A stretch of DNA of 64,000 nucleotides, taken from Hydrogenophaga sp. (GTDB taxonomy: Bacteria > Pseudomonadota > Gammaproteobacteria > Burkholderiales > Burkholderiaceae_C). Below, piece by piece: positions 54,346-63,400 of the stretch (the stretch's first letter is position 1; every line of letters begins with the position of its first letter). The notes beneath the pieces are model-generated. The model made no database searches. It worked only from the letters and a program-made list of their open reading frames with translations, and was not told where the DNA came from. Made by a program: the position numbers and the translations under genes. Location of the stretch: the NCBI RefSeq assembly GCF_018780385.1, contig NZ_JADMJO010000003.1:310001-374000 (forward strand), read 5' to 3'.

Positions 54346-55209
54346 TCAGGCGGTGGCGCTGGCCGGGGTGGGCAGCATGCGATGCAGCAGCACGCCGGCG
54401 AGATGCCGCTTGGTGTCGGGGGTGTTGGTCAGGTCGGGCAGCGGGTGAATCTCGCTGCGCAGGCTGGCCACGGCTTGGGTCACGGTGGCCATATCCAGCG
54501 CACGGCCTTCCAGCAGCGCCTCGGTCTGGCGGGCGCGCACCGGCGTGGCGTCCACACCCAGCAGCACGATGCGCAAATCGTGCAGGGCCGTGCCTTCGCG
54601 CCGGGCCGTGGCGGCCAGGCCCACGATGGCGTAGTCGCCGTGTCGGCGCGCCAGTTCGCTGAAGCCGAACCAGTGCTCGGCACCCGCCAGCGGGATTTCG
54701 CAGGCGGCCAGCAGCTCGTCGGGTTGCAACGCGGTGCTGTAGAGGCCGGTGAAGAAATCGTCGGCCGCAATGCGGCGCTCGCCCTGGGGACCGCGTGCGA
54801 TGACGGTGCCGCCCAGCGCGAGCAGGCAAGTCGGCCACTCGGCCGCCGGGTCGGCGTAGGCGATGGAGCCGCCCCAGGTGCCGCTGTTGCGGATGGCGCG
54901 GTGTGCGATGTGGGGCGCGGCAGCCTTGAGCAGCGGCGCGTGGCGCGCCACCAGCGGGCTGAACTCGATGTCGGTGTGCGTGGCCAGTGCGCCGATGCGC
55001 AGCACTTTGCCCTGCACGCTGATGCCGCGCAAGGATTCGATGCCGGTGATGTCGATCACCAGCGCCGGCTCGGACAGGCGCATGTTCAGGGTCGCCATCA
55101 GCGTCTGGCCACCGGCGAGCAGGCGGGCGTCGTCGCCGTGCTCCTGCAGCAGCGCAATCACCTGGTCGATGGAGACGGGTTTGACGTAGTCGAAGGCAGC
55201 GGCTTTCAT
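54346..55209 (-). CDS. FAD-binding subunit of the molybdenum hydroxylase (CoxM-like)
   Basis: 287 residues. FAD-binding motifs ARLLAGGQTLMATLNMRL and, in the middle, RNSGTWGGSIAYADPAAEWP match CoxM/xanthine dehydrogenase B subunits. It sits 10 bp after the coxG-like gene and 17 bp before the iron-sulphur subunit gene. Confidence 0.95.
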   Translation of the reverse strand: MKAAAFDYVKPVSIDQVIALLQEHGDDARLLAGGQTLMATLNMRLSEPALVIDITGIESLRGISVQGKVLRIGALATHTDIEFSPLVARHAPLLKAAAPHIAHRAIRNSGTWGGSIAYADPAAEWPTCLLALGGTVIARGPQGERRIAADDFFTGLYSTALQPDELLAACEIPLAGAEHWFGFSELARRHGDYAIVGLAATARREGTALHDLRIVLLGVDATPVRARQTEALLEGRALDMATVTQAVASLRSEIHPLPDLTNTPDTKRHLAGVLLHRMLPTPASATA

Positions 55210-55219
55210 GGAGCGGTCC

Positions 55220-55861
55220 TCAAGAAGTCAACAGGGAAGCGATCCACACGCCGAAGCCGGTGGAGAGGGAACCCAGCACGAACCACAACACGCGAACGCC
55301 TTCGCCGCTGGAGGCGGGCCGGGGTGCGTGAACGGTGCGCGGCACGAAGGTGGACTGCGCCCCAGCGGTGGCGCCTGGCGCTGGCTCTGTGGACGCTGCT
55401 TCAGCAGCCTCCACCACCGGCACACCCACCATCTGTTCGTTGAACGCAGCGAAGAACTGGTCGGCCATCTGCTTGGAGGCAGCATCGATCATGCGGCCGC
55501 CCACCTGGCCGAGCTTGCCGCCGATGGAGGCCTGCGCGGTGTAGCGCAAACGCGTGTCGCCGGCTTCGTCGGTGAGCTCCACGTTCGAGTGGCCCTTGGC
55601 CATGCCGGCCGCGCCGCCCGAGCCTTGAAAGCGCAGCACGCAGCCTTCGTTGGGGCGGATGTCTTCCATGCGCACATGGCCCACAAAGCGCGCGCGCACC
55701 GGGCCCACCTTCACCGCCACGCGGGCGGTGCGTTCGGTGGGGCTGGTGGCTTCCATGGCTTCGCAGCCCGGAATGCAGCGCGTCAGTATCTCGGGGTCGT
55801 TGAGCCCGGCCCAGACCTTCTCGCGCGGTGCGCCGATCAGGATGTCTCCAGTCAATTCCAT
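55220..55861 (-). CDS. CoxG-like SRPBCC protein with C-terminal anchor
   Basis: 213 residues from the ATG at 55861 (MELTGDILIGAPREKVW). SRPBCC fold with NDPEILTRCIPGCEAME and AQASIGGKLGQVGGRMIDAA, typical of CoxG. The C-terminal hydrophobic helix (VLWFVLGSLSTGFGVWIASLL) probably anchors the enzyme to the membrane, as proposed for CoxG. First gene of the operon. Confidence 0.9.
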   Translation of the reverse strand: MELTGDILIGAPREKVWAGLNDPEILTRCIPGCEAMEATSPTERTARVAVKVGPVRARFVGHVRMEDIRPNEGCVLRFQGSGGAAGMAKGHSNVELTDEAGDTRLRYTAQASIGGKLGQVGGRMIDAASKQMADQFFAAFNEQMVGVPVVEAAEAASTEPAPGATAGAQSTFVPRTVHAPRPASSGEGVRVLWFVLGSLSTGFGVWIASLLTS

Positions 55862-55894
55862 GCCTTGAATCCTCGGGTTTTCACGGGTGTTTTT

Positions 55895-55943
55895 GTTTAC
55901 CAGTCGGTTAACAATGGTACGAATCATTGACCAATCGGTAAAT
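55895..55943. promoter_or_regulatory. Paired TetR-type operators between coxG-like and tetR
   Basis: Two 18-bp imperfect palindromes: GTTTACCAGTCGGTTAAC (55895-55912) and ATTGACCAATCGGTAAAT (55926-55943), centres 31 bp apart. Both share ACC-AxTCGGT. This lies in the divergent spacer, and in part over the proposed tetR start, so the regulator likely represses both units. Confidence 0.75.
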
Positions 55944-56675
55944 AGCGTGCGCATCCAGACAAACCCTGACAAGGCGAAGGAAGCCCGAAAAACAGACGCG
56001 GAAGCCCCGGCACGCCGGCGCATGGGCGTGGTCGAGCGCGAGCGCCAGATCCTCGATGGCGCGATCCAGTTCTTTGCGGTGCACGGCTTCGGCGGCCAGC
56101 TGCGCGACCTGGCCAAGAGCATCGGTGTGACCCACGCACTGCTCTACCACTACTTCCCCACCAAGCAGGCGCTGGTCGACCGCGTCTACCTCGAAGTGTT
56201 CGAAGGCCGCTGGCGCGCGGAGTGGGATGCGTTGCTCGACGACGCCGACATGCCGGTGGAAGACAAGCTCACCGCCTTTTATTGGGAGTACGTGACGATC
56301 ACGCTGTCGCGGGAGTTCGTGCGCATCCTGGTGTTCTCGGGCCTGACCGACCACACCATCACCGACCGGTTCTTCGCCATGCTGCGGACCCGCCTGTTCC
56401 CGCGCCTGATCCGCGAAACGCGCCGCTTCCGTGGCGTGGTCAGCCGTGCAAAGCCCAGTGAGCGCGAAATGGAGTTGCTCATGGGCCTGCACGGTGGTTT
56501 CTTCTACATCACCATGCGCCGCTGGATCTACGCGCAGAACGTCTACAGCGACAGCGCCCACGAGGGTTACGACGAAGAACTGGTGCGGGACCGTGTGCGT
56601 GCCTACCTGAACGCCAGCCGTGATCTGTTTGCCGACACCACCGGGAGCACGCGCAAGCGCCCTGCCCAACGCTGA
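55914..56675 (+). CDS. TetR-family transcriptional regulator
   Basis: 253 residues from the ATG at 55914; the frame extends earlier to 55887, and starts at 55947 (GTG) or 56022 (ATG) are also possible because the operators overlap the 5' end. HTH core: RERQILDGAIQFFAVHGFGG, LAKSIGVTHALLYHYFPTKQ. The ligand domain is unique and presumably binds the hydroxylase substrate or product. Divergent from the Cox-like operon and upstream of the TRAP genes. Confidence 0.87.
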   Translation: MVRIIDQSVNSVRIQTNPDKAKEARKTDAEAPARRRMGVVERERQILDGAIQFFAVHGFGGQLRDLAKSIGVTHALLYHYFPTKQALVDRVYLEVFEGRWRAEWDALLDDADMPVEDKLTAFYWEYVTITLSREFVRILVFSGLTDHTITDRFFAMLRTRLFPRLIRETRRFRGVVSRAKPSEREMELLMGLHGGFFYITMRRWIYAQNVYSDSAHEGYDEELVRDRVRAYLNASRDLFADTTGSTRKRPAQR

Positions 56676-56751
56676 CCCACCCATTTGATGAAGCCGGTGC
56701 GGGGGCACTGGCACCCTCCCACCCCACCATGACACCCACCGAGGAGACAAC

Positions 56752-57822
56752 ATGAAACTCAAGAAAATCGCCTTCGCAACCCTGGCCGCCCTGGGCGCCA
56801 CGATGACCGCCGGATCCGCCATCGCGCAGCAGCGCGTCACGGTCAACATCGGCTCCAGCCACCCCACCACCAACATCTGGGCCTTCGCCATGAAGGAAGT
56901 GTTCCAGCCCGAGGTGGACCGCCTCCTGAAGGAAGGCGGTGCGAAATACGAAGTGCGCTGGCGCGAGAACTACGGCGGCACGCTCTACAAGTTCACCGAC
57001 ACGCGCGCCGCCGTGCGCGACGGCATCGTGGACGTGGGCATGGTCGGCACGGTGTGGGAGAACTCCGCCATGCCGCTGCAGAACGTGACCTACTTCACCC
57101 CGTTCGCCACCACCAACCACGAACAACTCATCGAGATCTTCGACAAGCTCAACGCCAGCGTGCCCGCCCTGCGCGACAGCTGGGCCGCGCAGAACATGGT
57201 GCCGCTGTCCTCGCTGATCACCGACAGCTACGACATCTACGCCACCTTCCCGGTGAAAGACCTTGCCAGTCTGAAGAACAAGCGCGTGAACGCACCCGGC
57301 ACCTCGGCCAACTGGCTGCGCGAGACCGGTGCCACGCCAGTGGACGGCGCGCTGACCACCTACTACACCAACATCCAGACCGGTGTGACCGATGGCGCGC
57401 TGTCGTTCGCCAGCGGCATCGGCCCGGCCCGCGTGTACGAGGTGGCGAAGAACCTCACCCGCATCGACATCGGCGCCATGTACTTCGGCAGCGTGGCGGT
57501 GAACAAGAAGGTCTTCGACGGACTGCCCAAGGAGGTGCAGGACGCGATGCTCAAGGCCGGCAAGGCCACCTCGGTGGCCCACGGAAAACACGTCACCAAG
57601 ACCGCCAATGCCGCACTCGACACCATGAAGGCCGCCGGCCTGCAGATCACCGACCTGCCCCAGGCCGAGAAGGCCAAGTGGGTCAACAGCCTGCCCAACA
57701 TCGTGGCGCCGTGGCTGCAAGGCACGGGTGATGCGGGCAAGCAGGTGCTCAAGGCCTACTTCGACGAGCTGCGCGCTCGTGGCGTGAAGCCCCTGCGCGA
57801 CTGGGATCTGCAGAACCGCTGA
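56752..57822 (+). CDS. dctP: TRAP transporter substrate-binding protein (DctP family)
   Basis: 356 residues with a signal peptide (MKLKKIAFATLAALGATMTA...AIAQ). The fold shows FQPEVDRLLKEGGAKYEVRW, VPLSSLITDSYDIYATFPVKDL, KRVNAPGTSANWLRETGATP and the carboxylate-binding Arg region. GAGGAGACAAC gives a strong ribosome site. The cargo may feed the molybdenum-hydroxylase pathway next door. Confidence 0.93.
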   Translation: MKLKKIAFATLAALGATMTAGSAIAQQRVTVNIGSSHPTTNIWAFAMKEVFQPEVDRLLKEGGAKYEVRWRENYGGTLYKFTDTRAAVRDGIVDVGMVGTVWENSAMPLQNVTYFTPFATTNHEQLIEIFDKLNASVPALRDSWAAQNMVPLSSLITDSYDIYATFPVKDLASLKNKRVNAPGTSANWLRETGATPVDGALTTYYTNIQTGVTDGALSFASGIGPARVYEVAKNLTRIDIGAMYFGSVAVNKKVFDGLPKEVQDAMLKAGKATSVAHGKHVTKTANAALDTMKAAGLQITDLPQAEKAKWVNSLPNIVAPWLQGTGDAGKQVLKAYFDELRARGVKPLRDWDLQNR

Positions 57823-57842
57823 TCGGCATGCCACCACCCCGT

Positions 57843-57871
57843 CCACCCGGCAGCGTCCAGCGGCCGGGTGG
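57843..57871 (+). other. Intercistronic hairpin between dctP and dctQ
   Basis: CCACCCGGC (57843-57851) pairs perfectly with GCCGGGTGG (57863-57871). No T-run follows, so it fits a 3'-stabilising or partial-stop element allowing more DctP than membrane subunits, as often in binding-protein operons. Confidence 0.55.
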
Positions 57872-57899
57872 TGTGTCCTCTCCCTTTCACAGGTGACCT

Positions 57900-58457
57900 G
57901 TGCACAACGAACCCGATTTCGCCAGCGAAACCCCAGCGGTCGCCGGTCTCACCAACCCCCTGCAGGGCATGGCCAACTTGCTGGCCGCCGTGGGCACGGT
58001 GTGGATCTTCCTCATGATGCTGCTGATCGTGGCCGACGTTCTGGGCCGCAACTTCTTTGATGCGCCCATCACCGGCGTGGCCGAGTTCGCCGCGCGCTCG
58101 GTCGCCTCCATCGTCTTTCTGCAACTGGCCGCGGCCGTCTGCTCCGGTCGCATGACGCGCAGCGACTTCCTGCTGCAAATCATCGGCAGGCACTCACCGG
58201 CCACCGTCAAGGCGCTGGAGGTGATCAACGTCGTGGTTGGCGCGCTGCTCTTTTTCGCACTGGCCGTGATCTCCTGGCCCGAGCTCACCGAAGCCATGAA
58301 GATCAAGGAGTATTTCGGTGTGCAGGGCGTCTTCACCGTGGTCACCTGGCCGTTCCGTGCCCTCATCGTGCTGGGCTCCGTGGCCGCTGCCTTGGCCTAC
58401 CTCGCCTGCATCCCCTCGCTGCTGCGCCAGCCACCTTCCACTGGAGCACACGCATGA
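57900..58457 (+). CDS. dctQ: TRAP transporter small permease (DctQ family)
   Basis: 185 residues from a GTG at 57900 (the usual ATG is absent). Four hydrophobic helices with VADVLGRNFFDAPITGVAEF and RMTRSDFLLQIIGR. Overlaps dctM by 4 bp. Confidence 0.9.
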   Translation: MHNEPDFASETPAVAGLTNPLQGMANLLAAVGTVWIFLMMLLIVADVLGRNFFDAPITGVAEFAARSVASIVFLQLAAAVCSGRMTRSDFLLQIIGRHSPATVKALEVINVVVGALLFFALAVISWPELTEAMKIKEYFGVQGVFTVVTWPFRALIVLGSVAAALAYLACIPSLLRQPPSTGAHA

Positions 58458-59782
58458 GCGAACTCGCCCTGGGCGGGCTCCTGATCGGAGCCCTGGTATT
58501 CCTCGTGTTGATCGGCCAGCACATCGCAGTGGCCCTCACCGCCGTCGGCTTTGCAGGCATCTGGCTCATCCGCGAAGACGTCGACATGGCCATGCGCCTG
58601 TTGTACCTCTCGGCCTACAACGGCGTGGCCGACTACATCTTCGCCACCATCCCGCTGTTCGTTTTGATGGGGCTTCTGGTCTCGATTTCCAACGTCGGCA
58701 AGGACACCTTCGACGTCGCCGAGACCCTGCTGCGGCGCTTGCGCGGCGGCCTGGGCGTGGCCACCGTGGCGGCCAACACCGTGTTCGCCGCCGTCACCGG
58801 CGTATCCATCGCGTCAGCGGCCGTGTTCACGCGCGTGGCCGTGCCCGAAATGGTGAACCACGGCTACCGCGCCAGCTTCGCCGCCGGTACCGTGGCCGGC
58901 AGCTCGGTGCTGGGCATGATGATCCCGCCCAGCCTGCTGCTCATCATCTATGGCGTGCTGGCCGAGCAGTCCATCGGCACGCTGTTCATCGCCGGCATCA
59001 TCCCCGGCTTCGTGATGGCGGCGGCCTTCGCCATCATGATCATGCTGATGGCCCGCTTCACGCCCGGTCTGGTGTTCGACCTCAAGCGCCAGGCCGAGAT
59101 GGCGGCCGAGCGCAGCACCGCGCGCCTGCTGTCCACTACCGAGATGCTCGGCAAGTTGGTGCCCATCGCCGCACTGGTGGCGCTGGTGCTGGGCGGTCTG
59201 TACTCCGGTTTCTTCACGCCGACCGAAGCCGGTGGCGTGGGAGCCTTCGGAGCGTTCGTCATCGCCATCCTGCGGCGCAAGCTGGGCGGCGGCAACCTGT
59301 GGCGCGTGCTCACCGAAACCGGTGCGGTGTCGGTCGGCATCCTGATCCTGCTCGTGGCCGCGGGCTTCTACAGCCGCATGCTGTCGGTGGCGGGCGTGCC
59401 CATGGCGATCAGCGATCTGGTGCAGGACGCCGGTCTCGGCCCTTACGGTTTCCTGTTCCTGTACGTGGTGATCCTGTTGCTGCTGGGCATGATCCTGGAC
59501 TCCAGCTCCATCCTGCTGATCATGACCCCGGTGGCGGTCCCGATCGCCGCCAGCCTCGATTTCAACCTGATCCACTTCGGCATCATCACCGTCATCGCGG
59601 TGGAGATCGGCTTGCTCACCCCGCCGTTCGGCATCTCGGTGTTCACGGTCAAGTCCACCCTCAACGACCCCAAGGTGTCGGTGGAGAGCATCTTCGCCGG
59701 GTCGCTGCCCTATGTGGGCGTGATGCTGATCGTGCTGCTGCTGATTGCCATCTTCCCGTTCATGGCGCTGGCACTGATCTGA
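58454..59782 (+). CDS. dctM: TRAP transporter large permease (DctM family)
   Basis: 442 residues, about 12 membrane helices. DctM marks: GADYIFATIPLFVLMGLLV-type segment, AAVFTRVAVPEMVNHGY, GTVAGSSVLGMMIPPSLLLIIYG, and TPTEAGGVGAFGA. Overlap with dctQ at ATGA. It ends 43 bp before the convergent activator gene. Confidence 0.95.
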   Translation: MSELALGGLLIGALVFLVLIGQHIAVALTAVGFAGIWLIREDVDMAMRLLYLSAYNGVADYIFATIPLFVLMGLLVSISNVGKDTFDVAETLLRRLRGGLGVATVAANTVFAAVTGVSIASAAVFTRVAVPEMVNHGYRASFAAGTVAGSSVLGMMIPPSLLLIIYGVLAEQSIGTLFIAGIIPGFVMAAAFAIMIMLMARFTPGLVFDLKRQAEMAAERSTARLLSTTEMLGKLVPIAALVALVLGGLYSGFFTPTEAGGVGAFGAFVIAILRRKLGGGNLWRVLTETGAVSVGILILLVAAGFYSRMLSVAGVPMAISDLVQDAGLGPYGFLFLYVVILLLLGMILDSSSILLIMTPVAVPIAASLDFNLIHFGIITVIAVEIGLLTPPFGISVFTVKSTLNDPKVSVESIFAGSLPYVGVMLIVLLLIAIFPFMALALI

Positions 59783-59825
59783 GGCCGCAAGACACCCGCC
59801 CCACAAAGCGGTGCAGGGCTTCTGA

Positions 59826-61640
59826 TCAGACCGTCAGACCGAATTTCCTGGCCCGGTAGGCCACGGTCGCGCGGCTGACCCCGAGGTCGCGCGCCGCGGC
59901 CGCGAGGTTGCCCCCGCTGCGCCGGATGGCCTGGCGCAGCAGCGCCAGTTCGGCCTGCTCCAGCGCACCGCTCTTCGGAACGCCCGTCGCCTCGTCCGGC
60001 AGGGGTGCTTTGCGCGATCCCAGCAGGCTCAGCGTGGCCGGACCGTCGTCGCGCCAGGCCAGCGAGAGCACGTCCTGCGCGAGCGACTCGCCACTGCTGA
60101 AAACGTGGTGCACATCGATGGCTTCGCCGTCGCTCACCAGAATGACGCCGCGCTCCACCAGGTTCTGCAGCTCGCGAATGTTGCCCGGGAACGCGTAGTT
60201 GTACATGGCCTTCACTGCGGCCTGGCTGAAGCCCGCCACCTGGCGCTGATGGCGCTTGTTGTAGTGCCCCAGAAAGTGGCTCATCAGCAGCGGGATGTCG
60301 TCGCGCCGGTCGCGCAGCGGAGGCAGGTGGATGGGGAAGACGTTGAGGCGGAAGAACAGGTCTTCGCGAAACCGCCCTTCGCGCACCGCCTGGCGCAGGT
60401 CCACGTTGGTGGCCGCGATCACGCGCACATCGACACCGATGGCGCGTGTGCCGCCCACGCGCTCGATCTCGCCCTCTTGCAAGGCGCGCAGCAGCTTGCC
60501 CTGGGCCACGTAACTCAGGGTGCCGATCTCATCCAGGAACAGCGTGCCGCCATGGGCGCGCTCGAAGCGCCCCGGGCGGGAGGCGCCGGCGCCGGTGTAG
60601 GCGCCCCGCTCCACACCGAAGAGTTCACTTTCCATGAGGGTCTCGGGGATGGCCGCGCAGTTGATGGCCACGAAGGGCTTGTCCTTGCGCGGGCTGATGC
60701 GGTGCAAGGTGCTGGCGAACATCTCCTTGCCCACGCCGGACTCGCCGGTGAAGAGCACGGTGGCGGTGGTCGGCGCCACGCGGTGGAGCATGTGGCAGGC
60801 CGCGTTGAACGATGAAGAGGTGCCCACCATGCTCTGCTCGGTTCCGGGGTTGGCAGCCGCATACGCCTCCAGATCGGCCACCGGCACCGGGCCGGCTTCC
60901 ACAGCGGAAGCGCCCACAAAGGCCTGCGCGTTCAGGTAGCGCAAGTCCTGCTGCACGTCGTCCCAGTGTTCGGCCGATTTGCCGATGACACGGCAATGGG
61001 CGTCACCAGAAGAGCGGCAGTTCAGCTCGCGAAAAACGATCAGCCGCCCGAACAGCGTGCTCACATAACCGGTGGCGTAGCCGACCTGCATCCAGCAGGC
61101 AGGCGAGCCGCCCACGCCATAGGCGGCAATGTGCTCGTCGTCCTCGCTGGAGTTGTGCCAGAGGAATTCGCCTTCGTAGACACCGGTGACCGCGTCGTAG
61201 GCCGCGTGCACCAGTTCCACCTGGACCACACCCTCCAGCGCATGCAGGCGCGTGCCCGCCATGGCGGCAGCCGGTGGATCGGCGTCGGGCCACTGCCGGC
61301 GCACCAGCTGTGCGTCGCGCGCACCGCTGACATAACCCGCGCGCGTGAGCAGACCCCGCGCCTTGTCCAGGCCGATGCTGTCGATGAGTTCGCGGCGCAA
61401 CGAGCCCAGCGATTCCGAATGCAACAACACCATGCGCTGGTCCTGCAGCCAGATGCGGCCGTCCCCCGGTGAGAAGAACAGGCATTCGCTCAGGTCGGCC
61501 ACCGTGGGATGCGCCTGCTGGCTGATGCCGCTGGTGTCGAACCCCGCCATCACCAGATGCCCGGGCTCGGTCCGGTGTTCGTCTTTGCTGCTGTTCGCGA
61601 TGCGGGCGAGATCGGCCAGGGAGATGCGTTGTTTGGACAT
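59826..61640 (-). CDS. Sigma-54-dependent transcriptional activator (XylR/DmpR-like)
   Basis: 604 residues from the ATG at 61640 ([10 protein letters not shown]); ATGs at 61649 and 61685 are alternatives. N-terminal XylR_N sensory domain about 30-140 and V4R domain to about 230 ([37 protein letters not shown] with Cys residues typical of the zinc/V4R site), AAA+ domain with Walker [13 protein letters not shown], the sigma-54 contact GAYTGA and [12 protein letters not shown], and a Fis-type C-terminal HTH ([20 protein letters not shown]). Aromatic compounds are typical direct effectors of this subfamily. Divergent from the aldehyde dehydrogenase gene. Confidence 0.94.
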   Translation of the reverse strand: MSKQRISLADLARIANSSKDEHRTEPGHLVMAGFDTSGISQQAHPTVADLSECLFFSPGDGRIWLQDQRMVLLHSESLGSLRRELIDSIGLDKARGLLTRAGYVSGARDAQLVRRQWPDADPPAAAMAGTRLHALEGVVQVELVHAAYDAVTGVYEGEFLWHNSSEDDEHIAAYGVGGSPACWMQVGYATGYVSTLFGRLIVFRELNCRSSGDAHCRVIGKSAEHWDDVQQDLRYLNAQAFVGASAVEAGPVPVADLEAYAAANPGTEQSMVGTSSSFNAACHMLHRVAPTTATVLFTGESGVGKEMFASTLHRISPRKDKPFVAINCAAIPETLMESELFGVERGAYTGAGASRPGRFERAHGGTLFLDEIGTLSYVAQGKLLRALQEGEIERVGGTRAIGVDVRVIAATNVDLRQAVREGRFREDLFFRLNVFPIHLPPLRDRRDDIPLLMSHFLGHYNKRHQRQVAGFSQAAVKAMYNYAFPGNIRELQNLVERGVILVSDGEAIDVHHVFSSGESLAQDVLSLAWRDDGPATLSLLGSRKAPLPDEATGVPKSGALEQAELALLRQAIRRSGGNLAAAARDLGVSRATVAYRARKFGLTV

Positions 61641-61646
61641 GGCGAA

Positions 61647-61700
61647 CATCAATAAATGGATGTTTTGATGAAATGTGAACATCACATTTGTTTATTGATG
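61647..61700. promoter_or_regulatory. Nested inverted repeats, probable activator UAS
   Basis: Outer CATCAATAAA (61647-61656) and TTTATTGATG (61691-61700) are perfect inverted repeats. Inside, AAATGTGA-ACA-TCACATTT (61671-61689) is another perfect palindrome. They lie 124-177 bp upstream of the -24 element, the normal distance for XylR/DmpR upstream activating sequences, and directly beside the regulator's start, which would allow autorepression. Confidence 0.7.
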
Positions 61701-61823
61701 GTAACTTTTTTATGCCGCCAACAGGGCATTCGGACCCGCACGAACGCCCTAGGGAAAGTCCGGATCGGCTCCTCTGAAAAAACGCGGAAATGCCCGCCTC
61801 CTGATCGCGATGCCGGCCCGCGT

Positions 61824-61839
61824 TGGTACGCCCGTTGCG
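61824..61839 (+). promoter_or_regulatory. Sigma-54 -24/-12 promoter
   Basis: TGGTACG-CCCG-TTGCG matches TGGCACG-N4-TTGCW, with GG (61825-61826) and GC (61837-61838) 12 bases apart as required. Predicted start about 61850, 44 bp before the dehydrogenase ATG. Confidence 0.82.
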
Positions 61840-61893
61840 AAACCTGTTGCAGCCGCCGTTTGGCGCGCATGAACGATCAACAGGAGCAAAACA

Positions 61894-63369
61894 ATGGGTG
61901 TTTCCGAAAATCCGGTCTGGCTGGACAGCCGCCTCACGTCAGGCAAGGCCTTCGACGGCGCGTGGTCCACCGCGCTCGCCAGCGTGCGCGATGTGAAGGA
62001 ACCGGCCACCGGCCAGGTGCTTTCGCAGGTGGGCATCGCCAGCGCGGCCGACATGCGCGCCGCCATCGGTCGGGCGCAAGCGGCCCAGTCCGCCTGGGCC
62101 GCCATGGATCCACGCGGACGCTCGGCCGTGTTCCACCGCGCCGCCGCGCTCTTCCAGCAGCACATCGGCGAGCTCGCCATGGCCGTCGCCCGCGAAACCG
62201 GCGGCATCGTGCCCAAGGGCCAGCACGAGGTGAACGAGTCCATCACGCTGTGCCACCTGGCCGCTGCCCTGCCCATGCAGGCCCAGGGCCATGTGCTGCC
62301 CGCCGCGGCCGGCCGGCTGTCGTTCGCGCGGCGCGTGCCGCACGGCGTGGTGGGCGTGATTTCGCCGTTCAACTTCCCGCTGATCCTGAGCCTGCGCGCG
62401 GTGGCCCCGGCGCTGGCACTGGGCAATGCGGTGGTGCTCAAACCCGACACACGCACCCCGGTGAGCGGCGGCTTCATCATCGCCCGCGTGTTCGAAGAAG
62501 CCGGTCTGCCGGCGGGTGTGTTGCAGGTGCTGCCGGGCGACGCAGAAGCCGGCGAGGCCCTGGTGGTCGACCCGCGCGTGCCCATGATCGCCTTCACCGG
62601 TTCGCCCGCCGTGGGCCGGCGCATCGGCGCGCTGGCCGGTGAACACCTGAAGAAGGTGTCGCTGGAACTGGGCGGCGCCAACAACCTGATCGTGCTGGAA
62701 GACGCCGACCTGGACGCCGCGGCCAGCGCGGCCGCGTTCGGTGCCTGGTTCCACCAGGGCCAGATCTGCATGGCCTCCAACCGCATCCTGGTGCACGAGT
62801 CCATCGCCGAAGGTTTCAAGGCGCGCATGGTCGGCAAGGCCACGCACCTGCCGGTGGGCGACGGGGCCAGTGGCCAGGTCGCCCTGGGTCCGATGATCGA
62901 CGCCAAGCAGTTGAAGCACTTCGATGACGTCATCCAGGACAGCATCAAGCAGGGCGCCGTGCTCGAAGCCGGCGGCACCTTTGAGGGCCTTTTCTACAAG
63001 CCCACCGTGCTCTCGGGCGTGAAGCCCGGCATCCGCTCGTTCGACGAAGAGCCCTTCGGCCCGGTGGTCAACCTGGTCACGTTCCGCACCGACGACGAGG
63101 CCGTGCAACTGGCCAACACCAGCCAGGGCGGCCTGGCCGCCGCGGTGATCAGCCCTTCGATCGGCCGCGCCCTGGCCATCGGCCAGCGCCTGCGCGCCGG
63201 CATGGTCCACATCAACGACCAGACCGTCTGCGACGAATGCACCAACCCCTTCGGCGGCCCCGGCATCGGTGGCAACGGCGGCAGCGTGGGCGGCCCGGCC
63301 GACATCGACGAGTACACGCAATGGCAGTGGATCACCGTGAAGGACGCACCACCAGCGTTCCCGTTCTGA
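61894..63369 (+). CDS. Benzaldehyde dehydrogenase-like aldehyde dehydrogenase
   Basis: 491 residues. ALDH motifs: VISPFNFPLILSLRAVAPAL, FTGSPAVGRRIG, catalytic Glu258 in LELGGANN and nucleophile Cys292 in GQICMASNR. IHDQTVCDEC-like C-terminus here reads VHINDQTVCDECTNPFGG. It resembles XylC/vanillin dehydrogenase enzymes, which oxidise aromatic aldehydes to acids with NAD+. Downstream of a sigma-54 promoter and UAS, with an alcohol-dehydrogenase-like SDR gene next. Confidence 0.87.
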   Translation: MGVSENPVWLDSRLTSGKAFDGAWSTALASVRDVKEPATGQVLSQVGIASAADMRAAIGRAQAAQSAWAAMDPRGRSAVFHRAAALFQQHIGELAMAVARETGGIVPKGQHEVNESITLCHLAAALPMQAQGHVLPAAAGRLSFARRVPHGVVGVISPFNFPLILSLRAVAPALALGNAVVLKPDTRTPVSGGFIIARVFEEAGLPAGVLQVLPGDAEAGEALVVDPRVPMIAFTGSPAVGRRIGALAGEHLKKVSLELGGANNLIVLEDADLDAAASAAAFGAWFHQGQICMASNRILVHESIAEGFKARMVGKATHLPVGDGASGQVALGPMIDAKQLKHFDDVIQDSIKQGAVLEAGGTFEGLFYKPTVLSGVKPGIRSFDEEPFGPVVNLVTFRTDDEAVQLANTSQGGLAAAVISPSIGRALAIGQRLRAGMVHINDQTVCDECTNPFGGPGIGGNGGSVGGPADIDEYTQWQWITVKDAPPAFPF

Positions 63370-63400
63370 CCTCGACCCAAAACAACAGGAGACAACGCAC

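Noticed and set aside
56700..56725. TGGCACC-like sigma-54 promoter upstream of dctP
   Set aside because: The -12 GC element is missing at the required spacing.
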